Below, in pieces: positions 47,220-56,091 of a DNA stretch of 64,000 bases. Numbering within the stretch: the first letter of the stretch is position 1; each line of letters starts with the position of its first letter. Both the position numbers and the translations under genes were made by a program. This DNA comes from Zobellia galactanivorans. Its GTDB lineage: Bacteria > Bacteroidota > Bacteroidia > Flavobacteriales > Flavobacteriaceae. The notes below the pieces were generated by a model. It did not search any database. It was not told where the DNA came from and worked only from the letters and a program-made list of their open reading frames with translations. Location: NCBI RefSeq assembly GCF_000973105.1, contig NC_015844.1, positions 4,274,501-4,338,500 of the forward strand, read 5' to 3'.

Positions 47220-49076
47220 TTATATGAATTTTTTGTCGATGTCATTTTCGGTAATGGTAATATATACCGGTTTATTAAACGGACTTACCATAGATTCCTT
47301 ACAGGCAAACAGGTCGTTTACCAAGGCAATTTGCGAGGCGTTGTCCAATGTTTCCCCGGTTTTGACCGCCAAAGTCTTTGCCAAGGTTTTTGAAAGTATG
47401 TCCGTATGCGAAAAACTATCGTCGGTCACCTCTTGTTGGTAATCCGATATCAGTTGGTCCAATATCATGCCAACTTCGCTTTCGGCCACTAATAGGGGTA
47501 CTCCGGTAACCGTAATCGATTCACCTTCTATATTTTCGAAAATGAAGCCGATCGAGACCAAAATATCCTGAATTTCTTTAAGGGCATTGATTTCAGACTT
47601 TGAAAAAGAAAGGTGAAGTGGGAATAACAACTGCTGGCTTACTCCTTGTTTTACCGTACTGTTCTTTAAGAATTTTTCGTAGAGGACCCTTTGGTGTGCC
47701 CGACTTTGGTCTATGACCACCATTCCTGATTTTATCGTCGTTACAATGTACTTTCTTCTGATTTGGAAGGTGGTGGTAACCGCCTCTGTGGTTTCTTTTT
47801 CACCTTCAAAGATAGAGCCTGTAATCGTATCGGATTCAAAGCTGATACTACCGGGTTCGTCATCGGCGCCCATTTTTGACTCGAGGCCAACGTATAGGCT
47901 TTCCCAATTGCCGGAACTTGGCTTTTGATAGCTTCTTGAAGCGGGGGACGGTGATGGGCTTTTGGACTCTTGAAAAGGATTGAAGCCTGCATCTACAGTC
48001 ACCTTGGGAGGCACGGCGGATTTGTTCTTGAACTCGTATGGGGTCTGTAAATTCGGGTCGTGCTCGAAGTCTAGGGCAGGGGCCACGTTAAATTGGCCCA
48101 AGCTGTGCTTTACCGTAGACCGTAAAATGGCGTACAGGCTGTGCTCGTCGTCAAATTTGACCTCCGTTTTGGTCGGGTGTATATTGATATCTATAGAACC
48201 CGGATCCACTTCTAAATAAAGAAAATAACCAGGGTAAGAGTCCGATTTTATCAGTCCTTCAAAGGCCGCCACTACGGCATGGTGTAAATACGGACTTTTA
48301 ATGAATCTGTTGTTGATAAAGAAGAACTGCTCGCCACGGCTTTTTTTGGCGAATTCGGGCTTGGTAATAAACCCTTTTATCTTTACGATCGGGGTTTCTT
48401 CTTCTACCGGCACCAATTTCTGGTTGGTACGGCTTCCGAAGATATTCACGATACGCTTTCGGTAATTGTCCGAAGGAAGATTGAAAAGTTCATTCCCGTT
48501 ATTGTAAAAGTGAAAGGCTATCGAAGGATGGGCCAAGGCCACACGGTGAAATTCGTCGGTGATATGCCTGAGCTCGACTTGATTGCTTTTTAGGAAATTC
48601 CGTCGGGCCGGAATGTTGAAAAACAGGTTTTTTACCGCCATAGACGTACCCTTGGGGGTAACGCTGGCTTCTTGAAAAATGATTTTACTGCCTTCAATTT
48701 TGATATGGGTACCCAATTCCTCGGTTTCGGGCCTGGTCTGCATTTCTACATGGGCAATCGCCGCAATGGAAGCCAAGGCCTCGCCGCGGAACCCTTTGGT
48801 GTTCAGGTTGAAAAGGTCTTCGGCCTTCTGTATTTTTGACGTAGCGTGACGCTCAAAACTCAAGCGTGCATCGGTCGCACTCATGCCCATACCGTCATCA
48901 ACAACTTGAATGAGGATTTTACCTCCTTCTTTAATGATGAGTTTTATAGTGGTGGCACCCGCATCAATAGCGTTTTCAAGCAATTCCTTGACCACCGAGG
49001 CAGGGCGTTGAACCACTTCACCCGCTGCAATCTGATTGGCAACATGGTCCGGTAAAAGTTTTATGATATCTGCCAT
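47220..49076 (-). CDS. mutL: DNA mismatch repair protein MutL
   Basis: A 618-residue GHKL ATPase that links MutS mismatch recognition to strand removal. N-terminal motifs A-A-G-E-V-V-Q-R-P, E-L-L-E-N-A-I-D-A-G, D-D-G-M-G-M and T-K-G-F-R-G-E-A-L are complete. The C-terminal domain (about 430-618) shows D-Q-S-R-A-H-Q-R-V-L-Y-E where endonuclease-type MutL has DQHA(X)2E(X)4E, and its last part has S-P-F-N-K-P instead of C-P-H-G-R-P, so nicking activity is doubtful. The start overlaps the stop of the upstream small gene by one base. Confidence 0.96.
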   Translation of the reverse strand: MADIIKLLPDHVANQIAAGEVVQRPASVVKELLENAIDAGATTIKLIIKEGGKILIQVVDDGMGMSATDARLSFERHATSKIQKAEDLFNLNTKGFRGEALASIAAIAHVEMQTRPETEELGTHIKIEGSKIIFQEASVTPKGTSMAVKNLFFNIPARRNFLKSNQVELRHITDEFHRVALAHPSIAFHFYNNGNELFNLPSDNYRKRIVNIFGSRTNQKLVPVEEETPIVKIKGFITKPEFAKKSRGEQFFFINNRFIKSPYLHHAVVAAFEGLIKSDSYPGYFLYLEVDPGSIDINIHPTKTEVKFDDEHSLYAILRSTVKHSLGQFNVAPALDFEHDPNLQTPYEFKNKSAVPPKVTVDAGFNPFQESKSPSPSPASRSYQKPSSGNWESLYVGLESKMGADDEPGSISFESDTITGSIFEGEKETTEAVTTTFQIRRKYIVTTIKSGMVVIDQSRAHQRVLYEKFLKNSTVKQGVSQQLLFPLHLSFSKSEINALKEIQDILVSIGFIFENIEGESITVTGVPLLVAESEVGMILDQLISDYQQEVTDDSFSHTDILSKTLAKTLAVKTGETLDNASQIALVNDLFACKESMVSPFNKPVYITITENDIDKKFI

Positions 49077-49384
49077 TAGTTCGGAAAGAATATAGAAAGG
49101 TCAAAATCGATGATAAAAAGTACGATCAGTACTAAAATGGCCAAAATGATGGCCATCCGTATTTTTAGGTTGTTGTCACCTTGGCGTCTCATGTCGGCCA
49201 TGGCATTACCGAATTTCCCTTTTAGTCCTCTTGGGGCATTGAGCGTACTTCTATATTGATCGAATTTTGGTTCAATTTTGAACGGACTGCCTTTTCCCTT
49301 ATCGTCAAAATAACGAGGGGCGTATCCAAACTTCTTGTTTCGCTTTAAGCGCGTGAATTTACTTAGCATTCCCATGAACTCCAA
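49076..49384 (-). CDS. Small single-span membrane protein (often mislabelled riboflavin synthase)
   Basis: A 102-residue protein with a basic, Lys/Arg-rich N-terminal half and one membrane helix near the C-terminus (about residues 75-98, A-I-I-L-A-I-L-V-L-I-V-L). Homologues in Flavobacteriaceae are, as I recall, often named riboflavin synthase subunit beta because they lie next to ribH. The sequence shows no lumazine or riboflavin synthase feature. ATG codons at 49384, 49375 and 49369 could all be the start. Function unknown; it is coupled to mutL. Confidence 0.78.
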   Translation of the reverse strand: MEFMGMLSKFTRLKRNKKFGYAPRYFDDKGKGSPFKIEPKFDQYRSTLNAPRGLKGKFGNAMADMRRQGDNNLKIRMAIILAILVLIVLFIIDFDLSIFFPN

Positions 49385-49607
49385 AGTTACTTAAAATCAA
49401 AAAATATGCCGTCTTGCCAATGCCAAAATTTGTTAACAAGAGCCCGATAAGAGATGAATTAAAGAAAAACGAAGCAATCTACTCCTTGGTTTGCAGTGTT
49501 TTAAGTTGTTGCGGTCCGAATAGTTGGAGTTTTAAGATGTTGACCGTGCTAAAATAGGCCGACATACCCACAACGGTATACTTAAAAAGTTTGGGGCGCT
49601 TTAAGGC

Positions 49608-50090
49608 TTACTTGCCTAAGCTGGCCATTTGAATGGCGGCAATGGCGGCTTCGGTACCTTTGTTGCCGTGCTTTCCTCCACTGCGTTCCCGTGCTTGTTG
49701 CAAATTGTTGTCGGTCAGCACACAGAAAATTACAGGGGTGTCCAATTGAACGTTCAAATCTTTAATGCCCTGGGCGGTAGCACTACAAACAAAATCGAAG
49801 TGCTTGGTTTCGCCTTGAATAACGCTTCCTATGGCAATAACGGCATCGACCTCTTGTGTGGTGGCCATCTTTTTGCAGCCGTAAGTAAGCTCAAAGCTTC
49901 CGGGTACATCCCAGCGTAGTATATTCGACTCAAGCGCGCCGCAATCCAAAAGGGCTTCAATAGCCCCGGAGTACAGGCCTTCGGTGATTTCAGTGTTCCA
50001 TTCAGAAACAACAATCCCAAATCGAAGATGCTTCGCATTTGGGATTTTCGTTTTATCGTAAACCGAAAGGTTCTTATTCGCCGTAGCCAT
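49608..50090 (-). CDS. ribH: 6,7-dimethyl-8-ribityllumazine synthase RibH
   Basis: A 160-residue enzyme that makes lumazine, the riboflavin precursor. The motifs V-V-S-E-W-N near residues 27-32, V-P-G-S-F-E-L, G-S-V-I-Q-G-E-T-K-H-F-D with catalytic His, and G-G-K-H-G-N-K-G are all present. It shares one base with the upstream TPR gene, and the next gene downstream lies 223 bp away. That gap has only a doubtful 28-codon frame at 49479-49565. Confidence 0.96.
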   Translation of the reverse strand: MATANKNLSVYDKTKIPNAKHLRFGIVVSEWNTEITEGLYSGAIEALLDCGALESNILRWDVPGSFELTYGCKKMATTQEVDAVIAIGSVIQGETKHFDFVCSATAQGIKDLNVQLDTPVIFCVLTDNNLQQARERSGGKHGNKGTEAAIAAIQMASLGK

Positions 50091-50857
50091 TAATTGGGGG
50101 TTTTAGCCATTCCTATGAAAGCATCAACGGTACGGGCTTCATCAGAAGATGAATATTCATCTTTAATTTTCTGAAAGTATTTTAGGGCCTTATCGTTTTG
50201 CTTCAATTCAAGTGCCGTAACCCCGGCCTTGTATAAAAACTTAGGTCTGGTGTAATCGTTGTTGCTATGTGCGATCGCTTTGTCGTAATACTCCAAAGCA
50301 TCTTCGGGTTGTCCCAATTGCATAAAGGCATCACCAAGTCCACCTTTGGCCAAAGCTCCTAGAATATCGTCTTCAGATTTGAAATCCTCAAGGTGCGAAA
50401 TGGCTTCTTGGTACTTTTGCATGTTCAAATAGGCCATACCTGCGGAATAGTTGGCAAGGTTGGCGGCTTTTGTACCACTGTATTCATTAATGATATCGAG
50501 AAAGCCGTATTTGCCCTCTGCGCCGTTCAAGGCGAGGTTGTACAACGAGTCTTTCGCCGTCGGGCTGTTCAATGCCTGGTCAAAGTATTGTTGCGGGTAG
50601 TACATTTCATTGGCCGCATTCGACTCTTTTGGTTTTTCTACGAACTGTGCGTAGGCCAAATAGCCAAGAACACTGATTGCTACCACACCAATTACCCCCA
50701 AAATATAGTTTTGGTTACTGGCTACCCATGCTTCTGTTTTAGAGGCGCTTTCGTCAAGCGTACTAAAAACTTCTGCAGTTGCGCTTTCCTGTTCTGTAAC
50801 TTCTTGCTCTTCTGCTTTGTCTTTCGGTTTGAAGCCCCGCTTTTTGTATGTTGCCAT
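50090..50857 (-). CDS. TPR membrane protein (YfgM-like)
   Basis: A 255-residue protein with a charged N-terminal segment (about 1-45), one membrane helix (about 50-68, Y-I-L-G-V-I-G-V-V-A-I-S) and a TPR domain facing the periplasm. This layout resembles YfgM, an ancillary SecYEG/chaperone factor in other bacteria, but that is an inference from shape. It shares a 114-bp divergent promoter region with recF. A TATTTTTG -7 element lies at 50885-50878. Confidence 0.85.
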   Translation of the reverse strand: MATYKKRGFKPKDKAEEQEVTEQESATAEVFSTLDESASKTEAWVASNQNYILGVIGVVAISVLGYLAYAQFVEKPKESNAANEMYYPQQYFDQALNSPTAKDSLYNLALNGAEGKYGFLDIINEYSGTKAANLANYSAGMAYLNMQKYQEAISHLEDFKSEDDILGALAKGGLGDAFMQLGQPEDALEYYDKAIAHSNNDYTRPKFLYKAGVTALELKQNDKALKYFQKIKDEYSSSDEARTVDAFIGMAKTPN

Positions 50858-50877
50858 TTTATTTTTTATTGGTCGCG

Positions 50878-50885
50878 CAAAAATA
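50878..50885 (-). promoter_or_regulatory. -7 element of the TPR-ribH-mutL cluster
   Basis: The minus strand reads TATTTTTG (TAnnTTTG match), 20 bases before ATG 50857. It heads a run of seven minus-strand genes down to 44576. No exact TTG at -33. Confidence 0.5.
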
Positions 50886-50921
50886 ATGGTTTTATCGAAA
50901 ACCGAAAGGGTATTTATTCGT

Positions 50922-50929
50922 TATTTTTG
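50922..50929 (+). promoter_or_regulatory. -7 element of recF
   Basis: TATTTTTG, matching TAnnTTTG, 42 bases before the recF ATG at 50972. With the opposing element at 50878-50885 it makes a compact divergent promoter. Confidence 0.5.
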
Positions 50930-50971
50930 ATGTTTTCGAAACGAACCCTATTTTAATTCGAAATTTGGCAC

Positions 50972-52057
50972 ATGTTTTTACGCAAATTATCCCTTATAAA
51001 TTACAAAAATTTTGACTCCAAAGATTTTGAGTTCGACTCAAAGATCAACTGTATGGTGGGGCCGAACGGGATAGGGAAGACCAATGTGCTCGATGCAATT
51101 TACCATCTTTCCTTCGGTAAAAGTTACTTCAATCCGGTGTCGACACAAAACATTCGTCACGACGAAGATTTTTTCGTAATCGAGGGAGAATTTGAAAAAG
51201 AAGACCGTCAAGAGAAAATAGTTTGCAGTTTAAAACGCGGATCTAAAAAAATAATCAAACGAAACGGCAAGGCATATGATCGGTTGTCAGACCATATCGG
51301 ACTATTGCCGCTGGTAATTATCTCTCCGGCCGATAGGGATCTTATTATTGAAGGGAGCGATACCCGTAGGAAGTTTATTGACGGTGTTATATCGCAATCC
51401 GATAAGAACTATCTTCAAGACCTTCTGAAGTACAACAAGGTATTGGCCCAACGGAATTCCCTTTTAAAATATTTTGCGGCCAACCATACGTTTAATAAAG
51501 ATACCTTATCGGTATATAATGAGCAGTTAAACGATTATGGCAGCAAGATTTTTGAAAAAAGGATAGGCTTCCTTGAGCGTTTTATCCCTATTTTTAAGGA
51601 ACAGTATGTCGCTATTTCAGGAGGGCACGAAGAGGTCTCCCTACGTTATGAAAGCAAGCTGAAGGATCAAGGCTTGTTGGCACTTCTTGAAAGTAATGTG
51701 GAAAAGGACAAGGCCTTGCAGTATACCAGTGTGGGGATCCATAAAGACGACCTAGGTTTTGAGATATCGGGACACCCGATTAAAAAGTTCGGCAGTCAAG
51801 GTCAACAAAAATCTTTCTTGATCGCGTTGAAATTCGCGCAATTTCAATTTATAAAGATGCAATCGAAAACGACGCCCGTTTTATTGTTAGACGATATTTT
51901 TGATAAATTAGACGAGCATAGGGTGTCACATATTGTAGCTTTGGTGAACAATGAGAATTTTGGACAGATTTTTATAAGCGATACCCATGCCGATAGAACG
52001 GAAGATGTAGTAAAACAGATCCATCAGACCTATAAGTTGTTTCGATTGAATGATTAA
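50972..52057 (+). CDS. recF: DNA replication/repair protein RecF
   Basis: A 361-residue SMC-like ATPase that helps load RecA at gaps with RecO and RecR. The Walker A loop G-P-N-G-I-G-K-T-N is at residues 30-38. The signature [12 protein letters not shown] and Walker [12 protein letters not shown] follow near the C-terminus. The length is standard. A lipoprotein gene and a dciA-like gene follow on the same strand. Confidence 0.96.
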   Translation: MFLRKLSLINYKNFDSKDFEFDSKINCMVGPNGIGKTNVLDAIYHLSFGKSYFNPVSTQNIRHDEDFFVIEGEFEKEDRQEKIVCSLKRGSKKIIKRNGKAYDRLSDHIGLLPLVIISPADRDLIIEGSDTRRKFIDGVISQSDKNYLQDLLKYNKVLAQRNSLLKYFAANHTFNKDTLSVYNEQLNDYGSKIFEKRIGFLERFIPIFKEQYVAISGGHEEVSLRYESKLKDQGLLALLESNVEKDKALQYTSVGIHKDDLGFEISGHPIKKFGSQGQQKSFLIALKFAQFQFIKMQSKTTPVLLLDDIFDKLDEHRVSHIVALVNNENFGQIFISDTHADRTEDVVKQIHQTYKLFRLND

Positions 52058-52099
52058 GGTTAGGGTTATGGGTAAGTTGTAAATATTGATAGCATAGAG

Positions 52100-52516
52100 A
52101 TGAAACGATTTTTTTTAATAGGATGTATTTTTTTGTTTTTAGGATGCTCTTCCAGGGTGTCGGTAGATGATTTGGGCAAGCTTAACGGCTATTGGGAAAT
52201 TACCCGGGTAACTTTTGCTGACGGAAACACCAAGGAGTATAAGGTGAATACCAGTGTAGATTATATCAAGATCGAAGACCGGAAAGGGTTTAGGAAAAAA
52301 GTACACCCAAAATTGAACGGTACTTTCGAAACTTCCGATGATGCCGAAAGCTTTACCGTTGTCGAAGAAGAGAAGGGGCTTTCGATTCAATACAAGACCG
52401 AACTTAGTGAGTGGTCGGAGCTATTGACCGAACTAGACGATGATGCCTTTTCGGTAGTCAATCCAGAGGGTATCCGCTACGATTACAAACGATTTGAACC
52501 TATTTCAATTCAATAA
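52100..52516 (+). CDS. Lipocalin-like small lipoprotein
   Basis: A 138-residue protein with a lipoprotein signal (Cys16 in F-L-G-C-S-S). The mature part is a short beta-barrel-like chain starting with L-N-G-Y-W-E-I-T-R-V, the G-x-W motif typical of lipocalin-like domains, and is rich in acidic residues. The ligand and role are unknown. It lies between recF and the dciA-like gene, 3 bp before the latter. Confidence 0.78.
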   Translation: MKRFFLIGCIFLFLGCSSRVSVDDLGKLNGYWEITRVTFADGNTKEYKVNTSVDYIKIEDRKGFRKKVHPKLNGTFETSDDAESFTVVEEEKGLSIQYKTELSEWSELLTELDDDAFSVVNPEGIRYDYKRFEPISIQ

Positions 52517-52519
52517 AAG

Positions 52520-52816
52520 ATGGCAAAGAGAAGAAACGAGAACCTGAACATGAGCGAGGCTTTGCAAGAATTTATAAAGGAAAACCGCTTGCAGAAGGGT
52601 ATGGACAAGGTAGATGCCCGAGAGGCCTGGCGTAAACTTATGGGTAACGGCGTGAATAATTATACCACCGACATTGAACTACGGGGAGACACCCTTTTTG
52701 TGGCGCTATCTTCGTCGGTTCTTCGTGAAGAGCTGAGTTTGGGCAAATCTAAAATCGTAACCATGCTCAATGAAGACTTGGGCAAAAACTTGGTAAAGAA
52801 ACTCGTATTACGATAA
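52520..52816 (+). CDS. DUF721 / DciA-like protein
   Basis: A 98-residue protein of the DUF721 family with A-W-R-K-L-M-G near residue 40, G-D-T-L-F-V-A-L-S-S-S-V-L-R-E-E-L mid-chain and a K-K-L-V-L-R end. DciA, of this family, is the common bacterial loader of the replicative helicase DnaB. Its place behind recF fits DNA metabolism. A hairpin follows immediately after the stop. Confidence 0.85.
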   Translation: MAKRRNENLNMSEALQEFIKENRLQKGMDKVDAREAWRKLMGNGVNNYTTDIELRGDTLFVALSSSVLREELSLGKSKIVTMLNEDLGKNLVKKLVLR

Positions 52817-52855
52817 AGGCCCGTAAACATCAAAGAATTGATGCTTCCGGGCCTT
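52816..52855. terminator. Bidirectional hairpin between the dciA-like gene and ndk
   Basis: AAGGCCCG (52816-52823) pairs with CGGGCCTT (52848-52855). An inner CATCAA/TTGATG stem closes on a four-base loop. It begins at the last base of the dciA-like stop codon and ends 25 bp before the ndk stop. T-runs are short, so strength is uncertain. Confidence 0.7.
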
Positions 52856-52880
52856 ATATCGATAAGAAGTGTTCGGTTTT

Positions 52881-53300
52881 TTAGTAGATTTCCCTTCCTG
52901 AAAAATGAAACGAACCTTCTATAGCAGCATTTTCATCGCTATCGGAACCGTGTACGGCATTTTCTGCGATATCGGTAGCGAACAATTTTCTGATAGTACC
53001 TTCGGCAGCTTCGGCTGGGTTGGTAGCACCGATCAATGCACGGAAATCTTCAACGGCATTGTCTTTTTCTAAAATGGCCGCAACGATAGGGCCTCGGGTC
53101 ATAAACTCTACCAATTCGCCAAAGAACGGACGCTCTTTGTGGATTGAATAGAACTCTTGGGCATCACGTATGCTCAATTGCGTATATTTCATGGCGACGA
53201 TTTTGAAGCCAGCGGAACTTATTTTTTCCAAAATAGCGCCAATATGGCCATTTTCAACCGCATCGGGTTTAATCATCGTAAAAGTTCTGTTCGTTGTCAT
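52881..53300 (-). CDS. ndk: Nucleoside diphosphate kinase Ndk
   Basis: A 139-residue enzyme that moves the gamma-phosphate of ATP to other nucleoside diphosphates. The start block [10 protein letters not shown] and the phospho-His in N-A-V-H-G-S-D-S are seen. I use ATG 53300. The longer frame begins at TTG 53318 inside the -7 element of a good promoter (53316-53345), so it cannot be the true start if that promoter is used. Confidence 0.97.
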   Translation of the reverse strand: MTTNRTFTMIKPDAVENGHIGAILEKISSAGFKIVAMKYTQLSIRDAQEFYSIHKERPFFGELVEFMTRGPIVAAILEKDNAVEDFRALIGATNPAEAAEGTIRKLFATDIAENAVHGSDSDENAAIEGSFHFSGREIY

Positions 53301-53315
53301 TTTAAAAATTTTTTG

Positions 53316-53345
53316 CAAAAATACGTTTTATTCATCAACAGGCAA
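53316..53345 (-). promoter_or_regulatory. Consensus Bacteroidota promoter of ndk
   Basis: On the minus strand TTG (53345-53343), exactly 19 bases, then TATTTTTG (53323-53316), a full match to the TTG-N19-TAnnTTTG consensus. It is the best promoter in the window and decides the ndk start. Confidence 0.75.
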
Positions 53346-53348
53346 CTT

Positions 53349-54398
53349 TTAATAGACTTGATGTAGTTCTCCCAATAGTTTTAGGCCGTCACCGAGCATT
53401 TGCATGTGTGTTTCCTTGGTTTTAAAGTTAAATCGGATGAGGCCGAAACTCTTTGTGGAGACGACTTTTCCGACCCTAAACGGATTGGACTCGTTCTTGA
53501 ATCGGGTATACGAATGTGTAAGTCCACTACTCGTAAAATCGATAAGGGGGTAGGGCAGGCCTTCAATTTCCGTTTTGGAAAATTCCGAAATATGTCGATC
53601 TCCGGAGAGGATCATAACTCCTTTGGCCTTAGAATCTGCGATGAGTTTTTTAAGTTGGTCGACCTCATGGGGGAAGTTGCCCCAGGTCTCAAAGCCGTGT
53701 TCGTTCGATAGTATTTGTATGCTGCTTACCAGAACGTTGAAATCGGCTGTCGAATCGTAAAGCTCATTGGAAAGCCATGTCAATTGGCGCTCGCCCAAAA
53801 CCGTGCCATCACCATAGGCGTTCGGTTTGGTGCGTTTCTTGGTCTTGGTGTCTGGCGTTAATGCTGTTCTAAAATATCGGGTGTCGAGTACGATTACTTT
53901 TATACTTCCTTGAGGGGTTTTATAGGTGTGTGAAGTATAAACGCCTTCCTGTGTTCTTCTGGGATCATTTTTTTCAACGCCCATAAAGTCTAAAAATTCT
54001 TGTTGGCTTTCCTTCTTTTTGTGAAAGTCTACACCGCCGTCGTTAAGTCCGTAATCATGATCGTCCCAAGTACCTATAACGGTAGTGTTTTCCTTTAGTT
54101 TCTTGTAGCCTTCTATGGCATTCTGTTGGTCGTACATGGCTCTTAACCGTTGCATGTTGTCGGTATCCGCATAAATATTATCTCCGCCCCAGACCCATAC
54201 ATCAGGTTGGGTTTTTAGGATGTCGTCCCAGAGAAAATTGGTTTCGTCCTGCTTGTTGCAAGAGCCGAAGGCCAAAGTAAAATCGGCCGTAACGGTGCTA
54301 TCCAAATAGGTTGTGGGCGTGTCTTTTGAGGTGTGGCTTTGTGGTTTACAACCAAGGGTTATAAAAATCAAGCAAAGGGCAATGTACTTGTGGCTCAT
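53349..54398 (-). CDS. PhoD-like alkaline phosphatase family lipoprotein
   Basis: A 349-residue exported protein (lipoprotein Cys17 in T-L-G-C-K) of the PhoD-like metallophosphatase group. Metal-site blocks are F-G-S-C-N-K, W-G-G-D-N-I-Y-A-D, T-W-D-D-H-D-Y-G-L-N-D and the late L-S-G-D-R-H-I-S-E. PhoD enzymes are calcium/iron phosphodiesterases or monoesterases. This shorter form has no N-terminal PhoD domain, and the substrate is open. It diverges from nrnA. Confidence 0.92.
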   Translation of the reverse strand: MSHKYIALCLIFITLGCKPQSHTSKDTPTTYLDSTVTADFTLAFGSCNKQDETNFLWDDILKTQPDVWVWGGDNIYADTDNMQRLRAMYDQQNAIEGYKKLKENTTVIGTWDDHDYGLNDGGVDFHKKKESQQEFLDFMGVEKNDPRRTQEGVYTSHTYKTPQGSIKVIVLDTRYFRTALTPDTKTKKRTKPNAYGDGTVLGERQLTWLSNELYDSTADFNVLVSSIQILSNEHGFETWGNFPHEVDQLKKLIADSKAKGVMILSGDRHISEFSKTEIEGLPYPLIDFTSSGLTHSYTRFKNESNPFRVGKVVSTKSFGLIRFNFKTKETHMQMLGDGLKLLGELHQVY

Positions 54399-54476
54399 GG
54401 TTTCGTTTTGTACGTTAGCACAAAAATAAGCGATTGTCTTAAAAGGACTACGTTATTAAATTGTATATTTACAAGC

Positions 54477-55493
54477 ATGAATTTGGAGTCTATAAAAGCG
54501 GTTAAGCAACTACTTTCCCAACCGCAAAAAATCGTAATCGTACCGCATAAAAATCCCGATGGTGATGCCATTGGTTCAACTTTGGCCCTATGGCATTACT
54601 TGGTCGATAGGGGGCAAGAGGCCGTTGTTATCGCGCCCAATGATTACCCAAAGTTTTTAAAATGGATGCCTGGAAACGAGAACATCTTGAATTTTGAAAG
54701 GGAAAATAGCCAGGCGAAGGAGAAAATAGCCGAGGCTACCGTAGTTTTTACATTAGATTTTAATCATTTGGGCCGAATAGGGCAGATGCAGTCGGTTTTG
54801 GAAGACTTGGCGGTGCCTTTCGTTATGATAGACCACCATCAGGCTCCTTCGGATTATGCCGAAATCATGTATTCCGATGTTTCAATGAGTTCAACCTGTG
54901 AAATGGTCTATAACTTCATTGAGTTTATGGGTGACGTGGATAAGATCAGCCTTGAAATTGCCAATTGCCTGTACACGGGAATCATGACCGATACTGGTTC
55001 TTTTAAATTTAGGTCGACTACGGGAAGAACCCATCGTATAGTGGCCGATTTAATAGACAAGGGCGCAGAAAACACACAGATACACCATAGGGTATACGAT
55101 ACCAATACACCGGGGAGACTCCATCTTTTGGGGTGTGCCTTGAAGAATATGGTGATTTTGGATCAGTACAGAACCGCATATATTACCCTAAGTCAAGAAG
55201 AACTTGACGCCCATGAATACCAAAAAGGCGATACCGAGGGTTTTGTGAATTACGGACTTACACTTGAAGGTATTATATTTGCGGTTATTTTTATTGAAAA
55301 CAAAGAAGAAGGCATTGTAAAGATATCTTTTCGCTCTATCGGCGATTTCTCGGTAAACGAGTTTGCCAGGGCCCATTTTGAAGGAGGTGGACATAATAAT
55401 GCGGCAGGGGGGAAAAGTGACAGAAGCCTTAAGGAGACCACCTTGTTTTTTGAGTCTTTGTTGGTGAACTATAAAGAGCAATTGACGGCATGA
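54477..55493 (+). CDS. nrnA: DHH/DHHA1 phosphoesterase (NrnA-like nanoRNase / pAp phosphatase)
   Basis: A 338-residue DHH phosphoesterase: H-K-N-P-D-G-D-A-I-G-S near residues 24-34, L-D-F-N-H-L, the D-H-H of V-M-I-D-H-H-Q-A, and the DHHA1 end G-G-G-H-N-N-A-A-G-G. NrnA breaks down very short RNAs and 3',5'-pAp. I use ATG 54477. A longer frame from 54333 runs antisense over the phosphatase gene and adds non-homologous residues. It overlaps gldI by 4 bp. Confidence 0.94.
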   Translation: MNLESIKAVKQLLSQPQKIVIVPHKNPDGDAIGSTLALWHYLVDRGQEAVVIAPNDYPKFLKWMPGNENILNFERENSQAKEKIAEATVVFTLDFNHLGRIGQMQSVLEDLAVPFVMIDHHQAPSDYAEIMYSDVSMSSTCEMVYNFIEFMGDVDKISLEIANCLYTGIMTDTGSFKFRSTTGRTHRIVADLIDKGAENTQIHHRVYDTNTPGRLHLLGCALKNMVILDQYRTAYITLSQEELDAHEYQKGDTEGFVNYGLTLEGIIFAVIFIENKEEGIVKISFRSIGDFSVNEFARAHFEGGGHNNAAGGKSDRSLKETTLFFESLLVNYKEQLTA

Positions 55494-56041
55494 GAATCGT
55501 AAGTATATTATTTTTAATCGTATTGGTCGGTTGTGGAGGCCCCGAAGCCCGAAGACCTGTAGAGGTAAAGTCGGGCAGTTTCTTTAAGCAATCGGTAAAA
55601 CGGAGCAAAGAGCTTTTGGCCAAAGAAGAAAAGATGATCCAAGAAATTATCGAACGCGATACGGTACACGAATATGCCCATAGCGCCAGTGGCTCGTGGT
55701 TCTATTATGACGTTAAGAACGATACCGCCGAATATACGCCCCAAACCGACGATTTGGTGGTGATGGGCTATAACTTGGTCGGTTTCAACAACGATACCAT
55801 TTATAGTATGGACGATATAGGTACCTTAAAGTATAAAGTAGATAAACAAGAGTTGTTTCCGGGCTTGCGAAACAGCGTTAAAATGCTGAAAGAGGGCGAG
55901 ACCGCTACATTTTTGTTTCCATCGTCCTTGGCATACGGTTATCATGGCGATAACGATAGGATCGGAATCAACGTGCCGGTCAGGGCAACCGTTTCGGTAA
56001 TGAAAATCGAAAAAAAGGAAGATCAAGAAGCGGCCGAGTAA
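55490..56041 (+). CDS. gldI: Gliding motility-associated peptidyl-prolyl isomerase GldI
   Basis: A 183-residue lipoprotein (Cys15 in V-G-C-G-G) with an FKBP-type PPIase domain: L-F-P-G-L-R-N-S-V-K-M-L, G-E-T-A-T-F-L-F-P-S and A-Y-G-Y-H-G-D. GldI is required for gliding in Flavobacterium johnsoniae, where it probably helps fold other Gld proteins. The ATG overlaps the nrnA stop by 4 bp, and the next PPIase gene follows 50 bp later. Confidence 0.92.
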   Translation: MRIVSILFLIVLVGCGGPEARRPVEVKSGSFFKQSVKRSKELLAKEEKMIQEIIERDTVHEYAHSASGSWFYYDVKNDTAEYTPQTDDLVVMGYNLVGFNNDTIYSMDDIGTLKYKVDKQELFPGLRNSVKMLKEGETATFLFPSSLAYGYHGDNDRIGINVPVRATVSVMKIEKKEDQEAAE

Positions 56042-56091
56042 TCCCCATAAATATTTAATCACAAAAGAAATTATAAACAAAGAATTAAAAC

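Noticed and set aside
49479-49565. 28-codon minus-strand frame (M-S-A-Y-F-S-T-V-N-I-L) after ribH, in phase with ribH beyond its stop
   Set aside because: Too short, no conservation evidence available, and ribH already has its normal length and C-terminus.
54333-54476. 48-codon N-terminal extension of nrnA
   Set aside because: Runs antisense over the PhoD-like signal peptide region. The DHH family start matches ATG 54477.
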